Below, in pieces: positions 54,469-64,000 of a stretch of DNA of 64,000 nucleotides (positions within the stretch are counted from its first letter, which is position 1; every line of letters starts with the position of its first letter). The DNA comes from Pseudomonas mandelii (lineage in GTDB: Bacteria; Pseudomonadota; Gammaproteobacteria; Pseudomonadales; Pseudomonadaceae): the NCBI RefSeq assembly GCF_900106065.1, contig NZ_LT629796.1, forward strand, positions 558,001-622,000, given 5' to 3'. The notes below the pieces were generated by a model. That model was not told the DNA's origin, did not search any database, and saw only the letters and a list, made by a program, of their open reading frames with translations. The position numbers and the translations under genes are program-made.

Positions 54469-54746
54469 CAAATATTTATAGCCGGGCGAAAGCGACATTG
54501 TGCAACCCTGGACAGAAAAAGACTGTTAAATCGTTGATACAGTCACCTTGTCGCCGAACCGGCCGAAAAATCATCCGACGAAGCGTCAGGTATTTTCCGT
54601 CACAGTAGTTTCACAATGCCATATGCGCTCGGGTATTGTGCCGCTCCCCCCCTCTATATACTAGTGGGCTGTGTGGCTGCCTTGACTCGCCGTTCCACGA
54701 GTCTTGCGCCAACCCCGACCCGGGTCGCTTTGAGCGGAATCCTGAA

Positions 54747-56363
54747 ATGAGCCAACAGTTTCAACACGATGTTCTGGTCATTGGCAGCGGCGCTGCCGGT
54801 TTGAGCCTTGCGCTGACCTTGCCCGGTCATTTGCGCATTGCCGTACTGAGTAAAGGCGACCTCGCCAACGGCTCGACTTTCTGGGCCCAGGGCGGCGTCG
54901 CTGCCGTTCTGGACGACACCGACACTGTCGAATCCCACGTCGATGACACCCTCAATGCCGGCGGTGGCCTCTGCCACGAAGACGCCGTGCGCTTTACCGT
55001 CGAGCACAGTAAAGAAGCCATCCAGTGGCTGATCGATCAAGGCGTACCGTTTACCCGCGATGAACAATCCGGCACTGAAGACGGTGGATTCGAGTTTCAC
55101 CTGACCCGGGAAGGCGGTCACAGCCATCGGCGCATTATTCATGCGGCCGATGCCACGGGCGCGGCGATCTTCAAAACCCTGCTCGCCCAGGCCAGACTCA
55201 GACCGAATATCGAACTGATGGAACAGCGGGTCGCCATCGACCTGATCACCGAAAAGCGCCTGGGCCTGGAAGGCGATCGCTGCCTGGGTGCTTACGTGCT
55301 GAATCGCAGCACCGGAGAAGTCGACACGTACGGTGCACGATTCGTCATCCTGGCATCCGGCGGCGCAGCCAAGGTCTACCTCTACACCAGCAACCCCGAC
55401 GGCGCCTGCGGTGATGGCATTGCCATGGCATGGCGTTCCGGCTGCCGGGTGGCCAACCTGGAGTTCAATCAGTTCCACCCGACCTGCCTTTATCACCCGC
55501 AAGCCAAGAGTTTCCTGATCACTGAAGCCCTGCGCGGCGAAGGCGCACACCTGAAGCTGCCCAACGGCGAACGCTTCATGCAGCGTTTCGACCCGCGTGC
55601 CGAACTCGCGCCCCGGGACATCGTCGCCCGTGCCATCGACCATGAGATGAAGCGCCTGGGTGTCGACTGCGTCTATCTGGACATCAGCCACATGCCAGAA
55701 GCGTTCATCAAGACTCACTTCCCGACGGTGTATGAACGCTGCCTCGAGTTTTCCATCGACATCACCAAACAACCGATCCCGGTGGTTCCGGCGGCGCACT
55801 ACACGTGCGGCGGTGTGATGGTCGATCAGCACGGTCGCACCGACGTGCCGGGGCTGTATGCCATTGGCGAAACCAGTTTCACCGGCCTGCACGGTGCCAA
55901 CCGCATGGCCAGCAACTCGCTGCTGGAGTGTTTTGTCTATGCCCGTTCGGCCGCGGCGGACATTCTGGAACAGCTGCCGCAGGTGTCGGTTCCGATCGCC
56001 CTGCCCGTCTGGGATGCCAGTCAGGTCACCGACTCCGACGAAGACGTGATCATTGCGCACAACTGGGATGAACTGCGGCGATTCATGTGGGACTACGTAG
56101 GCATCGTGCGCACCAACAAGCGCTTGCAACGCGCGCAGCACCGCGTGCGGCTGTTGCTGGACGAGATCGACGAGTTCTACAGCAACTACAAGGTCAGTCG
56201 CGATTTGATCGAGTTGCGCAACCTGGCCCAGGTGGCGGAGCTGATGATTCGGTCAGCCATGGAGCGCAAGGAAAGTCGCGGCCTGCATTACACCCTCGAC
56301 TACCCGAACATGCTACCCGTTGCGCTGGACACTATTCTGGTGCCGCCCACCTACGTCGACTGA
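54747..56363 (+). CDS. nadB: L-aspartate oxidase
   Basis: 538 aa FAD enzyme that makes iminoaspartate for NAD synthesis. FAD motif [13 protein letters not shown] near 12, then [13 protein letters not shown] and [10 protein letters not shown], and the C-terminal helical domain. ATG at 54747 is chosen for the family N-terminus ([13 protein letters not shown]). It overlaps the convergent ygfX gene by 32 bases. Confidence 0.96.
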   Translation: MSQQFQHDVLVIGSGAAGLSLALTLPGHLRIAVLSKGDLANGSTFWAQGGVAAVLDDTDTVESHVDDTLNAGGGLCHEDAVRFTVEHSKEAIQWLIDQGVPFTRDEQSGTEDGGFEFHLTREGGHSHRRIIHAADATGAAIFKTLLAQARLRPNIELMEQRVAIDLITEKRLGLEGDRCLGAYVLNRSTGEVDTYGARFVILASGGAAKVYLYTSNPDGACGDGIAMAWRSGCRVANLEFNQFHPTCLYHPQAKSFLITEALRGEGAHLKLPNGERFMQRFDPRAELAPRDIVARAIDHEMKRLGVDCVYLDISHMPEAFIKTHFPTVYERCLEFSIDITKQPIPVVPAAHYTCGGVMVDQHGRTDVPGLYAIGETSFTGLHGANRMASNSLLECFVYARSAAADILEQLPQVSVPIALPVWDASQVTDSDEDVIIAHNWDELRRFMWDYVGIVRTNKRLQRAQHRVRLLLDEIDEFYSNYKVSRDLIELRNLAQVAELMIRSAMERKESRGLHYTLDYPNMLPVALDTILVPPTYVD

Positions 56364-56784
56364 ATGTAAGCCTGACCCGCAGGCGCCGGTGCACATCCAC
56401 CGCCTGCGAGTCGTGGGGAACGCAGATTGATCTGACTCGCCGCTCGCCTCGCAGTCGAAAACGCAGCACCACCATCAGCGGTAACGCCAGGCTGTCCGGC
56501 CTTAGCTGCACGGGCTGCCAACCTGAAGCCTGATTCCACAACTGCCAGCCGTCGGCATCGCGCCGCAAACCGCGAAATGCCTGTGGATGCGTAAGCAAAA
56601 TCAGGCGTGGCAGCAGCCAGATTCCGTGAACCACACACAGCGTCATGCCGAGCAGACTGGCCCAGAGCGGTAAGGAGAGCAGAAACAAAGAACCCAGCGC
56701 GAACAGCTGGGCCATAAGATACGCCGCCAGCAACTGCCGTGAGGCATGCCAGCGGCATTCGAACGCATTACTTGGGCTGGACAC
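56332..56784 (-). CDS. YgfX-family membrane protein
   Basis: 150 aa. Starts [17 protein letters not shown], then two close membrane helices at ~18-62, then a beta-rich cytosolic tail. Partner of SdhE in the ygfXY (cptAB) pair; in E. coli YgfX affects division proteins. The GTG start at 56784 overlaps the sdhE stop by 17 bases. Confidence 0.8.
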   Translation of the reverse strand: MSSPSNAFECRWHASRQLLAAYLMAQLFALGSLFLLSLPLWASLLGMTLCVVHGIWLLPRLILLTHPQAFRGLRRDADGWQLWNQASGWQPVQLRPDSLALPLMVVLRFRLRGERRVRSICVPHDSQAVDVHRRLRVRLTFSRRRWAAPE

Positions 56785-57022
56785 GATCCAGGATCATGCG
56801 AACCATGCGCTGAAGCTCCGGATCTTCCGATTCGGCGCGTTCCATGAACCAGCCGAACATGTCCTGGTCTTCGCATTCAAGCAGATTGCGGTAGCACTCG
56901 CGATCTTTCTGGTTGAGGTGCGGGTAGACCTCCTTAACGAACGGCACCAGCAACACGTCAAGCTCAAGCATGCCGCGGCGGCTGTGCCAGTAGAGGCGAT
57001 TCAGTTCAACATCTTCGACCAT
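56768..57022 (-). CDS. sdhE: Succinate dehydrogenase flavinylation factor SdhE
   Basis: 84 aa. Contains the conserved RRGMLELD flavinylation motif near residue 11, and WFMERAE near 58. It promotes covalent FAD attachment to SdhA. Divergent from ygfZ. Confidence 0.94.
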   Translation of the reverse strand: MVEDVELNRLYWHSRRGMLELDVLLVPFVKEVYPHLNQKDRECYRNLLECEDQDMFGWFMERAESEDPELQRMVRMILDRVQPK

Positions 57023-57170
57023 GGAGCGCTCCTCAAATAGGCGGCAAGTATACAGCCCCGGCCCCGGTCGAACACTCGGCTTTGGTCGGGCGCCATCGAC
57101 CTTTGTGAACTACCCATTTCGAGAGCGCCCCCTTATGATGTCCCCCAGACTCTTTACCCTGCGATGACCC

Positions 57171-58112
57171 ATGGCCGATTCTGCTTTTTTCTGCACCCTG
57201 TCCCATGAAGGCGTTCTTGCAGTCCGCGGCGCGGACGCCAGCAAATTCCTGCAAGGCCAATTGACCTGCAACCTCAATTACCTGAGCGATACCCAGGCCA
57301 GCCTCGGCGCACGCTGCACGCAGAAAGGCCGGATGCAATCGAGTTTCCGCATCGTGCTGGAAGGTGACGGCGTGCTGCTGGCGATGGCCAGCGAGCTGCT
57401 TGAGCCGCAGTTGGCGGACCTGAAAAAGTACGCCGTGTTCTCCAAATCCAAACTGACCGATGAAAGCGCCGCCTGGGTCCGCTTCGGACTCGATCATGGC
57501 GACGCCGCACTGAGCAGCCTGGGTCTTGAGTTGCCGGCAGACACCGACAGCGTCGTGCGTCATGAAAGTCTGATCGCCATTCGTGTCTCGCCGGACCGCG
57601 CCGAACTGTGGGTCGCCGCCGATCAGGCCGACCTCATCAAAAGCAAGCTGTCCGCCCTGCTGTCCGAAGGCACTCTGAATCATTGGCTGCTGGGCCAGAT
57701 CCGCGCAGGGATCGGCCAGGTCATGCCGAGCACCCGCGAGCTGTTCATCCCGCAGATGCTCAACCTGCAAGCCGTCGGTGGCGTGAGTTTCAAAAAGGGT
57801 TGCTACACCGGCCAGGAAATCGTCGCGCGCATGCAGTACCTGGGCAAACTCAAGCGTCGCTTGTATCGCTTGACGTTGGATGCCAGCGAATTGCCCGAGC
57901 CCGGCACGTCACTGTTTTCCCCATCACACGGCAGTTCTATCGGCGAAGTGGTGCTGGCCGCCAGCGCCGGACAAAACATTGAACTCCTGGCCGTGCTGCA
58001 AGCCGAAGCAGCAGAAGGTGGTGACATTCATCTGGGCACCCTCGAAGGGCCGGCCCTGCACCTGCTCGACCTGCCTTATCAACTGGATCGCGATCGCGAA
58101 ATCCAGCGTTAA
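57171..58112 (+). CDS. ygfZ: Folate-binding iron-sulfur repair protein YgfZ
   Basis: 313 aa of the GcvT-like fold. The YgfZ signature KGCYTGQEIVARMQYLG contains the essential Cys (near 208). It supports Fe-S enzymes such as MiaB under oxidative stress. Followed 35 bases later by the HDOD gene on the same strand. Confidence 0.94.
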   Translation: MADSAFFCTLSHEGVLAVRGADASKFLQGQLTCNLNYLSDTQASLGARCTQKGRMQSSFRIVLEGDGVLLAMASELLEPQLADLKKYAVFSKSKLTDESAAWVRFGLDHGDAALSSLGLELPADTDSVVRHESLIAIRVSPDRAELWVAADQADLIKSKLSALLSEGTLNHWLLGQIRAGIGQVMPSTRELFIPQMLNLQAVGGVSFKKGCYTGQEIVARMQYLGKLKRRLYRLTLDASELPEPGTSLFSPSHGSSIGEVVLAASAGQNIELLAVLQAEAAEGGDIHLGTLEGPALHLLDLPYQLDRDREIQR

Positions 58113-58147
58113 CCGCAGCACTTGTTGTAACACCCTAGAGAAAAGAA

Positions 58148-58969
58148 ATGAGCGAGCTGGCGGATAAGGTCCAACAGGATTTGGTTGAGGCCATCGATAA
58201 CGATGACCTGGTTCTGCCAACGTTACCGGAAGTGGCCCTGCAGATTCGCAAGGCCGCTGAAGACCCGGAAGTCAGTGTCAGCACCCTGAGTAAAGTGATC
58301 GGCCGTGACACGGCGTTGTCGGCGCGTCTGATCAAAGTGGTCAATAGCCCGCTGCTGCGCGCGACCCAGGAAGTGACTGACCTGCACACGGCGATCACAC
58401 GGTTGGGCGTCAACTACAGCAGTAATCTGGCGATCGGCTTGGTGATGGAGCAAATTTTCCACGCCCGCTCTGAAGTGGTGGCGCAGAAAATGCGCGATGT
58501 CTGGCGTAAAAGCCTGGAAATCGCCGGCGTCAGCTACGCGCTGTGCCGCAGTTACACACAACTCAAACCAGATCAGGCAGCCCTTGGCGGGCTGGTGCAT
58601 CAGATTGGTGTACTGCCTATCCTGACCTACGCCGAAGACCACTACGAATTGCTCTCTGATGCGGTCAGCCTCAACCATGTCATCGATCGCATTCATCCCT
58701 TGATCGGCGACAAACTGCTCAGGGTCTGGGAATTCCCGGAAATGCTGGTGCAGTTGCCGGGGTTGTACCTGGACTTCAAACGCCAGTCCGAGCGGGTCGA
58801 TTATGTCGATCTGGTTCAGGTGGCCAGCCTGTATTGCCACAAGGACACCGACCACCCGCTGGCCCGTATCGATGCGTTCAGCGTGCCGGCGTTCAAGAAA
58901 CTGGGGATCGATCCGGAGAATGAGGCGATGTGCCGGGATCTGGAAGAGTCGCGGTCGATGTTTTACTGA
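58148..58969 (+). CDS. HDOD domain-containing signalling protein
   Basis: 273 aa. The HDOD domain fills ~15-215 (LPTLPEVALQIRKAAEDPEV, DTALSARLIKVVNSPLLR, GLVHQIGVL). Proteins of this type act in signal transduction and have lost the HD metal residues. No partner domain. Probably co-transcribed with ygfZ. Confidence 0.9.
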   Translation: MSELADKVQQDLVEAIDNDDLVLPTLPEVALQIRKAAEDPEVSVSTLSKVIGRDTALSARLIKVVNSPLLRATQEVTDLHTAITRLGVNYSSNLAIGLVMEQIFHARSEVVAQKMRDVWRKSLEIAGVSYALCRSYTQLKPDQAALGGLVHQIGVLPILTYAEDHYELLSDAVSLNHVIDRIHPLIGDKLLRVWEFPEMLVQLPGLYLDFKRQSERVDYVDLVQVASLYCHKDTDHPLARIDAFSVPAFKKLGIDPENEAMCRDLEESRSMFY

Positions 58970-58973
58970 TCTT

Positions 58974-59003
58974 TGTGGCGAGGGGGCGTGCCCCCTCGCC
59001 ACA
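58974..59003. terminator. Perfect 14-bp inverted repeat, bidirectional terminator or REP-like
   Basis: TGTGGCGAGGGGGC, GT, GCCCCCTCGCCACA, directly after the HDOD stop and before the convergent tctE stop. Confidence 0.75.
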
Positions 59004-59013
59004 GGTAAAGTGT

Positions 59014-60402
59014 TCACTCCCCCGCAATAAAACTCACCCGCACCTTCAACCCCGCCGACTCACCATCGTGCAGGCTGATCTGTGCCAGGTGCGCGCGACA
59101 AATCTCACCGACAATCGCCAACCCTAATCCGGACCCCGCCACTTGCTGGTTGCGCCGGTAAAAGCGCTCGAACACCCGATCCCGCTCATCAACGGGAATT
59201 CCCGGCCCGTCATCCTCGACCTCCAGCACCGCCGGCGCCGTGACCCGCAGAATCACATTGCCCCCCGGCGGCGTGTGAGCGAGGGCGTTGTCCACCAGGT
59301 TGCTCAGCAGTTCATTCAGCAACGTCGGTTCGCCGCGCAGCCACACTGGCTCGTCAGCCTCCAGCGCCAGGGCGACGCCGCGGGCATGGGCCAACGGCGC
59401 CATGGCCATGCCCAGTTCGCGCGCCAACTGACTCAGGTCCAACAACTGCGCGCCGCCCTCGGCAATCGCCCGGGCCCCGTTCTCTACCCGCGCCAGCGAA
59501 AGCAATTGATTGGCCAGGTGAGTCAGGCGATCCGTGCCTTGGGCAGCGGTTTCCAGGGTGCTGCGCCAGGTTTGCGGTTCGTTTGAACGCAGGCCCAGTT
59601 CAAGTCGCGCCTTGAGCGCCGCCAACGGCGTGCGCAGTTCATGGGCGGCATCGGCAATAAACTGCGCCTGCCGCTCGAACTGCCCGCGCAGTCGCTCGGT
59701 AAAGTGATTGAGTGCGCGCACCAGCGGCCACAACTCATGCTGCACTTCCACCAGTGGCAATGGCCGCAAATCATCCGACTGACGCTCTTCCACCGCCGTG
59801 CGCAAGCGCTCCAGCGGACGCAACGCCGCGCTGACCGCAAACCACACCATCAGCAACGCGCCGATGGCCAACATGCCCAAACGCAGCAACGTGTCCGCCG
59901 CCAGACTGCGAGCCATCGCGACCCGCGCCTCGTCGGTTTCTGCCACGCGGATTTCCGCCATACCGTTCATGTTCGGCTCGCTCACCGGCTTGAGCAGGCT
60001 CACCACGCGCACGTTCTGCCCTCGGTATTTAGCGTTATAGAAGCTCGCCAGCGCCGGATAGTCATCGGTACGCGGCGTTCCCGGGGGCGGCGGCGGGAGG
60101 TTTTCGTAACCGGAAATCAGTTTCTGATTGATGTCGTTGACCAGGTAAAAAATCCGCCCGGCGCTGTCGTAGGCGAAGGTATCGAGGGCCACGTAGGGCA
60201 CGTCGGCGCTGAGGCTGCCATCGCGCTGGGACACACCGGCGGCGATGGTCCGCGCCGACGCCAGCAGGGTCCGGTCATAAGCCGTGTCGGCGGCTTCGCG
60301 GCCATTCCAGTACGCACTCAAACCACTGGCCAGCATTAACACCACCAACAACAGCGCCAGGTTCCACAACAACCGCCAGCGCAGGCTGCTGGGCTTATGC
60401 AT
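59014..60402 (-). CDS. tctE: Sensor histidine kinase TctE
   Basis: 462 aa. TM1 ~8-28, a periplasmic domain to ~165, TM2 ~168-190, H-box ADAAHELRTPLAALK (His near 253), N-box LLSNLVDNALAH, G1 VEDDGPGIP, G2 GSGLGLAI. It is paired with TctD by an 8-base overlap. It senses tricarboxylates in relatives. Confidence 0.9.
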   Translation of the reverse strand: MHKPSSLRWRLLWNLALLLVVLMLASGLSAYWNGREAADTAYDRTLLASARTIAAGVSQRDGSLSADVPYVALDTFAYDSAGRIFYLVNDINQKLISGYENLPPPPPGTPRTDDYPALASFYNAKYRGQNVRVVSLLKPVSEPNMNGMAEIRVAETDEARVAMARSLAADTLLRLGMLAIGALLMVWFAVSAALRPLERLRTAVEERQSDDLRPLPLVEVQHELWPLVRALNHFTERLRGQFERQAQFIADAAHELRTPLAALKARLELGLRSNEPQTWRSTLETAAQGTDRLTHLANQLLSLARVENGARAIAEGGAQLLDLSQLARELGMAMAPLAHARGVALALEADEPVWLRGEPTLLNELLSNLVDNALAHTPPGGNVILRVTAPAVLEVEDDGPGIPVDERDRVFERFYRRNQQVAGSGLGLAIVGEICRAHLAQISLHDGESAGLKVRVSFIAGE

Positions 60403-61066
60403 CGCGGCTTTCCAGCAAATAGCCGAGGCCGCGGAAGGTCACGATAGCGACCGGTTGGCCATCCAGTTTCTTGCGCAGGCGGTGGACGTAGATTTCGATG
60501 GCATCCGGGCTCGCTTCTTCATCGAGGCCAAACACCTGAGCGGCCAGTTGCTCTTTGCTCATCACCCGACCGGGCCGGGCGATCAATGCCTCGAGGACCG
60601 CCTGCTCGCGAGAAGTCAGGGTCAGCAATTCTTCACCGAGGGTGAAGCGCCGAGTGTCCAGGTCATAGGCCAGGACGCCGCAGCGCTGCTGACGCTCACC
60701 GCCCAGCACGCTGCGCCGCAACAAGGCTTTGACCCGGGCCTCGAGTTCGGTCAGTTCAAAAGGTTTGGCCAGGTAATCGTCGGCGCCCAGGTTGAGCCCG
60801 TGCACCCGGTCCTTGACGTCGCTGCGCGCGGTCAGCATCAGCACCGGGAGGTTCTTGCCCCGGGCCCGCAGGCGCGCCAGCACTTCGAAACCATCCATGC
60901 GCGGCAGACCGACATCGAGGATCGCCACCGCGTATTCCTCGCTGCTCAAGGCCAGGTCGGCCGCCACGCCGTCGTGCAGCACATCCACGGTCAACCCGGT
61001 GCTCTTGAGCGCCTGGGCGACACTTTCGGCGAGCTGCAGATGGTCTTCGACGAGCAGGACACGCAT
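60395..61066 (-). CDS. tctD: Response regulator TctD
   Basis: 223 aa OmpR family. Acidic pair VEDHL, phospho-Asp in AILDVGLPRMDG (near 51), Lys in YLAKPFELTEL (near 101), winged helix at ~125-220 (IEIYVHRLRKKL). Divergent from tctCBA, its expected target. Confidence 0.92.
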   Translation of the reverse strand: MRVLLVEDHLQLAESVAQALKSTGLTVDVLHDGVAADLALSSEEYAVAILDVGLPRMDGFEVLARLRARGKNLPVLMLTARSDVKDRVHGLNLGADDYLAKPFELTELEARVKALLRRSVLGGERQQRCGVLAYDLDTRRFTLGEELLTLTSREQAVLEALIARPGRVMSKEQLAAQVFGLDEEASPDAIEIYVHRLRKKLDGQPVAIVTFRGLGYLLESRDA

Positions 61067-61457
61067 GGATTGTTACCTCGTTCAGGGATGGTCGACGCCA
61101 TTCTTTGGCGCGGAGTTTACAGCCGCATCCGCCGCTGTGAAGCCTGAAAACTGTGAAAGCCAACTGAAAGGTTAGCGAAAGGTTAGCCCGTTAGAGTCGC
61201 CCCACGGATGGTTTCGACTGCAGGCCACCCGATCGTGCTTTGAAATGTAGCTCCCGAAAAACGCCTCGATGCGTTTTCGCCAATAAGAACAATAACGAGG
61301 TACTGCACCATGCTGGCCAGACAGCTTCAGGTTTGCCCGTCCCACCCGTTTTTTCAATCCCTCTCGTTCACGTTTGTCAGCGCTCCTACCGGCTGCACGA
61401 CGCGAATCCGCCGCACCTGAAACATCCCCAAAAACAAAAACTCCCGTGGAGACAACA
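61067..61457. other. Divergent control region of tctDE and tctCBA
   Basis: A 391-base gap. It holds no porin gene. An apparent 73-codon frame at 61240 lacks a ribosome-binding site. The promoter of tctCBA and any TctD sites should lie here. Confidence 0.6.
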
Positions 61458-62435
61458 ATGAATCGATCACTGCGCCGTTTCGCCCTCGCCGCCAGCTGCA
61501 TGCTGTTCGCCGGCCAACTGATGGCCGAGCCAAAACGCCCTGAATGCATCGCCCCGGCCTCGCCAGGCGGCGGTTTCGACCTGACCTGCAAACTGGCGCA
61601 AAGCGCGCTGGTGAACGAAAAACTGCTGACCAAACCGATGCGCGTGACCTACATGCCCGGCGGTGTCGGCGCGGTGGCGTACAACGCGGTAGTTGCTCAA
61701 CGTCCGGCCGACGCCGGCACGCTGGTGGCGTGGTCCAGCGGTTCTCTGCTGAACCTGGCCCAAGGCAAGTTCGGTCGTTTCGATGAAACCAACGTTCGCT
61801 GGCTCGCCGCCGTCGGCACCAGCTATGGCGCCATCGCAGTAAAAAGCGATTCGCCTTACAAGACCCTCGACGATCTCGTGCAAGCACTGAAGAAAGATCC
61901 AAGCAAAGTGGTGATCGGCTCCGGCGGCACCGTCGGCAGCCAGGACTGGATGCAAACGGCGTTGATTGCGAAGGCTGCCGGGATCAACCCGCGTGACCTG
62001 CGTTACGTCGCCCTTGAAGGCGGCGGTGAAATCGCCACCGCCCTGCTCGGCGGCCACATCCAGGTCGGCAGCACCGACATCTCCGACTCCATGCCGCACA
62101 TCCAGAGCGGTGACATGCGCTTGCTCGCCGTGTTCTCCGAGAAGCGCCTGGACGAGCCGGAAATGAAAGACATCCCGACCGCCAAGGAGCAAGGCTACGA
62201 CATCGTCTGGCCAGTGGTTCGCGGTTTCTACCTCGGGCCTAAGGTCAGCGACGAAGACTACGCCTGGTGGAAAGACGCCTTCGACAAACTGCTGGCGTCC
62301 GAAGACTTCGCCAAGCTGCGCGATCAGCGTGAACTCTTCCCGTTCGCCATGACCGGCCCGGAACTGGACACCTACGTGAAGAAGCAGGTTGCGGACTACA
62401 AAGTGCTGGCCAAAGAGTTCGGCCTGATCCAGTGA
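61458..62435 (+). CDS. tctC: Tricarboxylate-binding periplasmic protein TctC
   Basis: 325 aa. Signal peptide MNRSLRRFALAASCMLFAG... ends near LMAEP. Mature part is the TctC/Bug fold (APASPGGGFDLTCKLAQ ligand loop). It feeds citrate or a related acid to TctAB. ATG at 61458 has GGAGAC upstream. Confidence 0.93.
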   Translation: MNRSLRRFALAASCMLFAGQLMAEPKRPECIAPASPGGGFDLTCKLAQSALVNEKLLTKPMRVTYMPGGVGAVAYNAVVAQRPADAGTLVAWSSGSLLNLAQGKFGRFDETNVRWLAAVGTSYGAIAVKSDSPYKTLDDLVQALKKDPSKVVIGSGGTVGSQDWMQTALIAKAAGINPRDLRYVALEGGGEIATALLGGHIQVGSTDISDSMPHIQSGDMRLLAVFSEKRLDEPEMKDIPTAKEQGYDIVWPVVRGFYLGPKVSDEDYAWWKDAFDKLLASEDFAKLRDQRELFPFAMTGPELDTYVKKQVADYKVLAKEFGLIQ

Positions 62436-62493
62436 TCGCCTCTGTCTAGCGGCTGCGGCCCCGATTTGCGGGGCCGTGGCACAGGAGTTTCCC

Positions 62494-62952
62494 ATGCTCT
62501 TACAACGCATTTTTGCTTCGGTGCTGTTGCTGGCCTGTGTTGGCCTGGCACTGATGGCCTGGCCGTACCAGGCGGCTTTTTCCTACGAACCGGTAGGCCC
62601 TCGCGCGTTTCCGCTACTGATGCTCGGTTTGATGGGGCTCGGCCTGCTGTACATGGTGTTTCGGCCGACGCCGATCATCCACAGTGACGACGACCCGAAA
62701 CTGGACCGCGAAACGCTGATCAAGATCGGCATCTGTGTGGTGCTGTTGCTGGTGTTCGCCGGCACCTTCGAGCCCCTGGGTTTCATCGTCGCCAGCATCC
62801 TGATCGGCGTCCCCATGGCTCGCCTGTACGGCGGCCGCTGGCTACCGAGCGCGGTGATCATCAGCCTGATGGCCATCGGTCTTTACCTGCTGTTCGACAA
62901 GTTGATGGACGTGCCACTGCCTTTGGGCGTACTCGACGTTCTGGAGAACTGA
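62494..62952 (+). CDS. tctB: Tripartite tricarboxylate transporter small subunit TctB
   Basis: 152 aa with four membrane helices. Starts MLLQRIFASVLLLACVGLAL; the block YEPVGPRAFP is typical. CAGGAG is six bases before ATG. Ends one base before tctA. Confidence 0.92.
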   Translation: MLLQRIFASVLLLACVGLALMAWPYQAAFSYEPVGPRAFPLLMLGLMGLGLLYMVFRPTPIIHSDDDPKLDRETLIKIGICVVLLLVFAGTFEPLGFIVASILIGVPMARLYGGRWLPSAVIISLMAIGLYLLFDKLMDVPLPLGVLDVLEN

Positions 62953-62953
62953 T

Positions 62954-64000
62954 ATGGATACTCTTGGCTATTTGGGTCAGGGCTTCGGCGTCGCGCTGAC
63001 CCCGTATAACCTGGTGACCGCACTCTGCGGCACCCTGATCGGCACCGTGGTCGGCCTGTTGCCCGGCCTGGGTCCGATCAATGGCGTGGCGTTGTTGATC
63101 CCGATCGCGTTCGCCCTGGGCCTGCCACCGGAGTCGGCTTTGATCCTGTTGGCGGCGGTTTACCTGGGCTGCGAATACGGCGGCCGGATCAGCTCGATCC
63201 TGCTGAACATTCCGGGCGAAGCGTCCACTGTCATGACCACCCTCGACGGTTATCCGATGGCACGCAAAGGCATGGCCGGTGTGGCCCTGTCGTTGTCGGC
63301 ATGGAGTTCGTTCATCGGTGCGTTCATCGCCACGTGCGGCATGGTGCTGTTCGCGCCGTTGCTGGCGAAATGGGCGATTGCCTTCGGTCCGGCAGAATAT
63401 TTCGTGCTGATGGTGTTTGCGATCGTCTGTCTCGGCGGCATGGCCGGTGATCGTCCGCTGAAAACGTTCATTGCCGCGCTCATCGGTCTGTTTCTGTCGT
63501 GCGTCGGGATCGATGCCAACAGCGGCGTGTATCGTTTCACGGGAGACAACATCCATCTGACTGACGGCATTCAGTTCGTGGTGCTGGTGCTGGGCCTGTT
63601 CTCCATCAGCGAAATCCTCCTGCTGCTGGAGAAGACCCATCGCGGTCAGGAAGCGGTGAAAGCGACCGGCCGAATGATGTTCAACGTCAAGGAAGCTTCG
63701 GCGGTGTTCATGGTGAACATCCGTTGCGGCTTGCTGGGTTTCATCATGGGCGTGTTGCCGGGTGCGGGCGCGACCCTCGCCAGCGCCGTGGCCTACATGA
63801 CCGAGAAGCGTATCGCCGGCGCCAAGGGCACCTTCGGCCAAGGTGACATGCGCGGCCTCGCCGCCCCGGAAACCGCCATCGGCGGTGCAGCCTGCGGTGC
63901 GCTGGTGCCCATGCTGACCCTCGGCGTTCCAGGTTCGGGGACCACAGCAGTGATGATCGGCGCGCTGTCGCTGTACAACATCACGCCCGGCCCGCTGTTG
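62954..64000 (+). CDS. tctA: Tripartite tricarboxylate transporter large subunit TctA (cut by window end)
   Basis: The first 349 codons are present and open to the window end; about 500 aa is usual. Hydrophobic throughout, with GLLPGLGPINGVALL near 35 and GVLPGAGATLASAVAY near 263, the two conserved TctA repeats. Starts one base after the tctB stop. Confidence 0.94.
   Translation, partial: MDTLGYLGQGFGVALTPYNLVTALCGTLIGTVVGLLPGLGPINGVALLIPIAFALGLPPESALILLAAVYLGCEYGGRISSILLNIPGEASTVMTTLDGYPMARKGMAGVALSLSAWSSFIGAFIATCGMVLFAPLLAKWAIAFGPAEYFVLMVFAIVCLGGMAGDRPLKTFIAALIGLFLSCVGIDANSGVYRFTGDNIHLTDGIQFVVLVLGLFSISEILLLLEKTHRGQEAVKATGRMMFNVKEASAVFMVNIRCGLLGFIMGVLPGAGATLASAVAYMTEKRIAGAKGTFGQGDMRGLAAPETAIGGAACGALVPMLTLGVPGSGTTAVMIGALSLYNITPGPLL

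Larger units (their letters stand above)
54188..54746. other. Divergent control region of algU and nadB
   Basis: A 559-base gap without a supported gene. It carries two AlgU-type promoters for algU and, toward 54600-54746, the nadB leader. An 84-codon minus-strand frame covering 54181-54435 is judged spurious. Confidence 0.7.

Noticed and set aside
54654..56141. 495-codon minus-strand open frame
   Set aside because: Antisense shadow of nadB without family resemblance.

Overview
The window is a GC-rich pseudomonad chromosome segment. Gene content and order point to the Pseudomonas fluorescens group: rnd-ycgL, an aru arginine transaminase locus, gcvR-bcp / dapA-bamC-purC-tRNA-Ser, algU-mucA-mucB-mucD, nadB-sdhE-ygfZ and tctCBA-tctDE. 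REP-type palindromes with the core GCGAGCCTGCTCGC are scattered through intergenic gaps. No rRNA, insertion sequence, integrase or CRISPR array was seen.

Layout. 1-1.55 kb: the tail of one gene, then a tandem array of about eleven ~136-bp units built from paired REP sequences. 1.5-8.1 kb: 2-hydroxyacid dehydrogenase, ycgL-rnd, a methyltransferase, eptA and a glutamine-synthetase-family enzyme. 8.6-12.3 kb: a CynX-type transporter, two LysR regulators and a tautomerase. 12.4-16.6 kb: four tightly overlapping envelope-glycan genes (GT2, methyltransferase, GtrA, DUF6311). 17-32 kb: quinone reductase, then the aru locus. This is a six-gene operon (enoyl-CoA hydratase, acyl-CoA dehydrogenase, ADP-forming acyl-CoA ligase, aruI, aruH, aldehyde dehydrogenase), a permease, and a response regulator / periplasmic binding protein / hybrid kinase module. 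32-37.6 kb: a probable amine or betaine catabolic locus with TetR and XRE-cupin regulators.

37.7-42.2 kb is an accessory stretch of small, poorly known genes next to tRNA-Ser(CGA). It holds a zinc-ribbon/coiled-coil gene pair, a membrane protein, a DUF3077-like gene behind a structured leader, a PemK/MazF-type toxin-antitoxin pair, a small secreted protein and a small membrane protein. The leader is the most interesting item in the window. It folds like the phage P1/P7 C4 antisense RNA. A 17-bp outer stem encloses two hairpins, and both functional unpaired segments are complementary to sites just downstream, one of them the Shine-Dalgarno of a 31-codon ORF that overlaps the DUF3077 start. This resembles the P1 c4-icd-ant arrangement.

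42.3-64 kb is mostly conserved core: tRNA-Ser, purC, a metallo-hydrolase, bamC, dapA, gcvR, bcp, an AI-2E-family permease, a TusA-like protein, bepA, mucD, mucB, mucA, algU (two AlgU-type promoters upstream), nadB, ygfX, sdhE, ygfZ, an HDOD protein, tctE, tctD, tctC, tctB and a tctA cut by the window end. Notable local differences from P. aeruginosa are the lack of mucC (a terminator and a palindrome sit between mucB and mucD) and no opdH-type porin between tctD and tctC.
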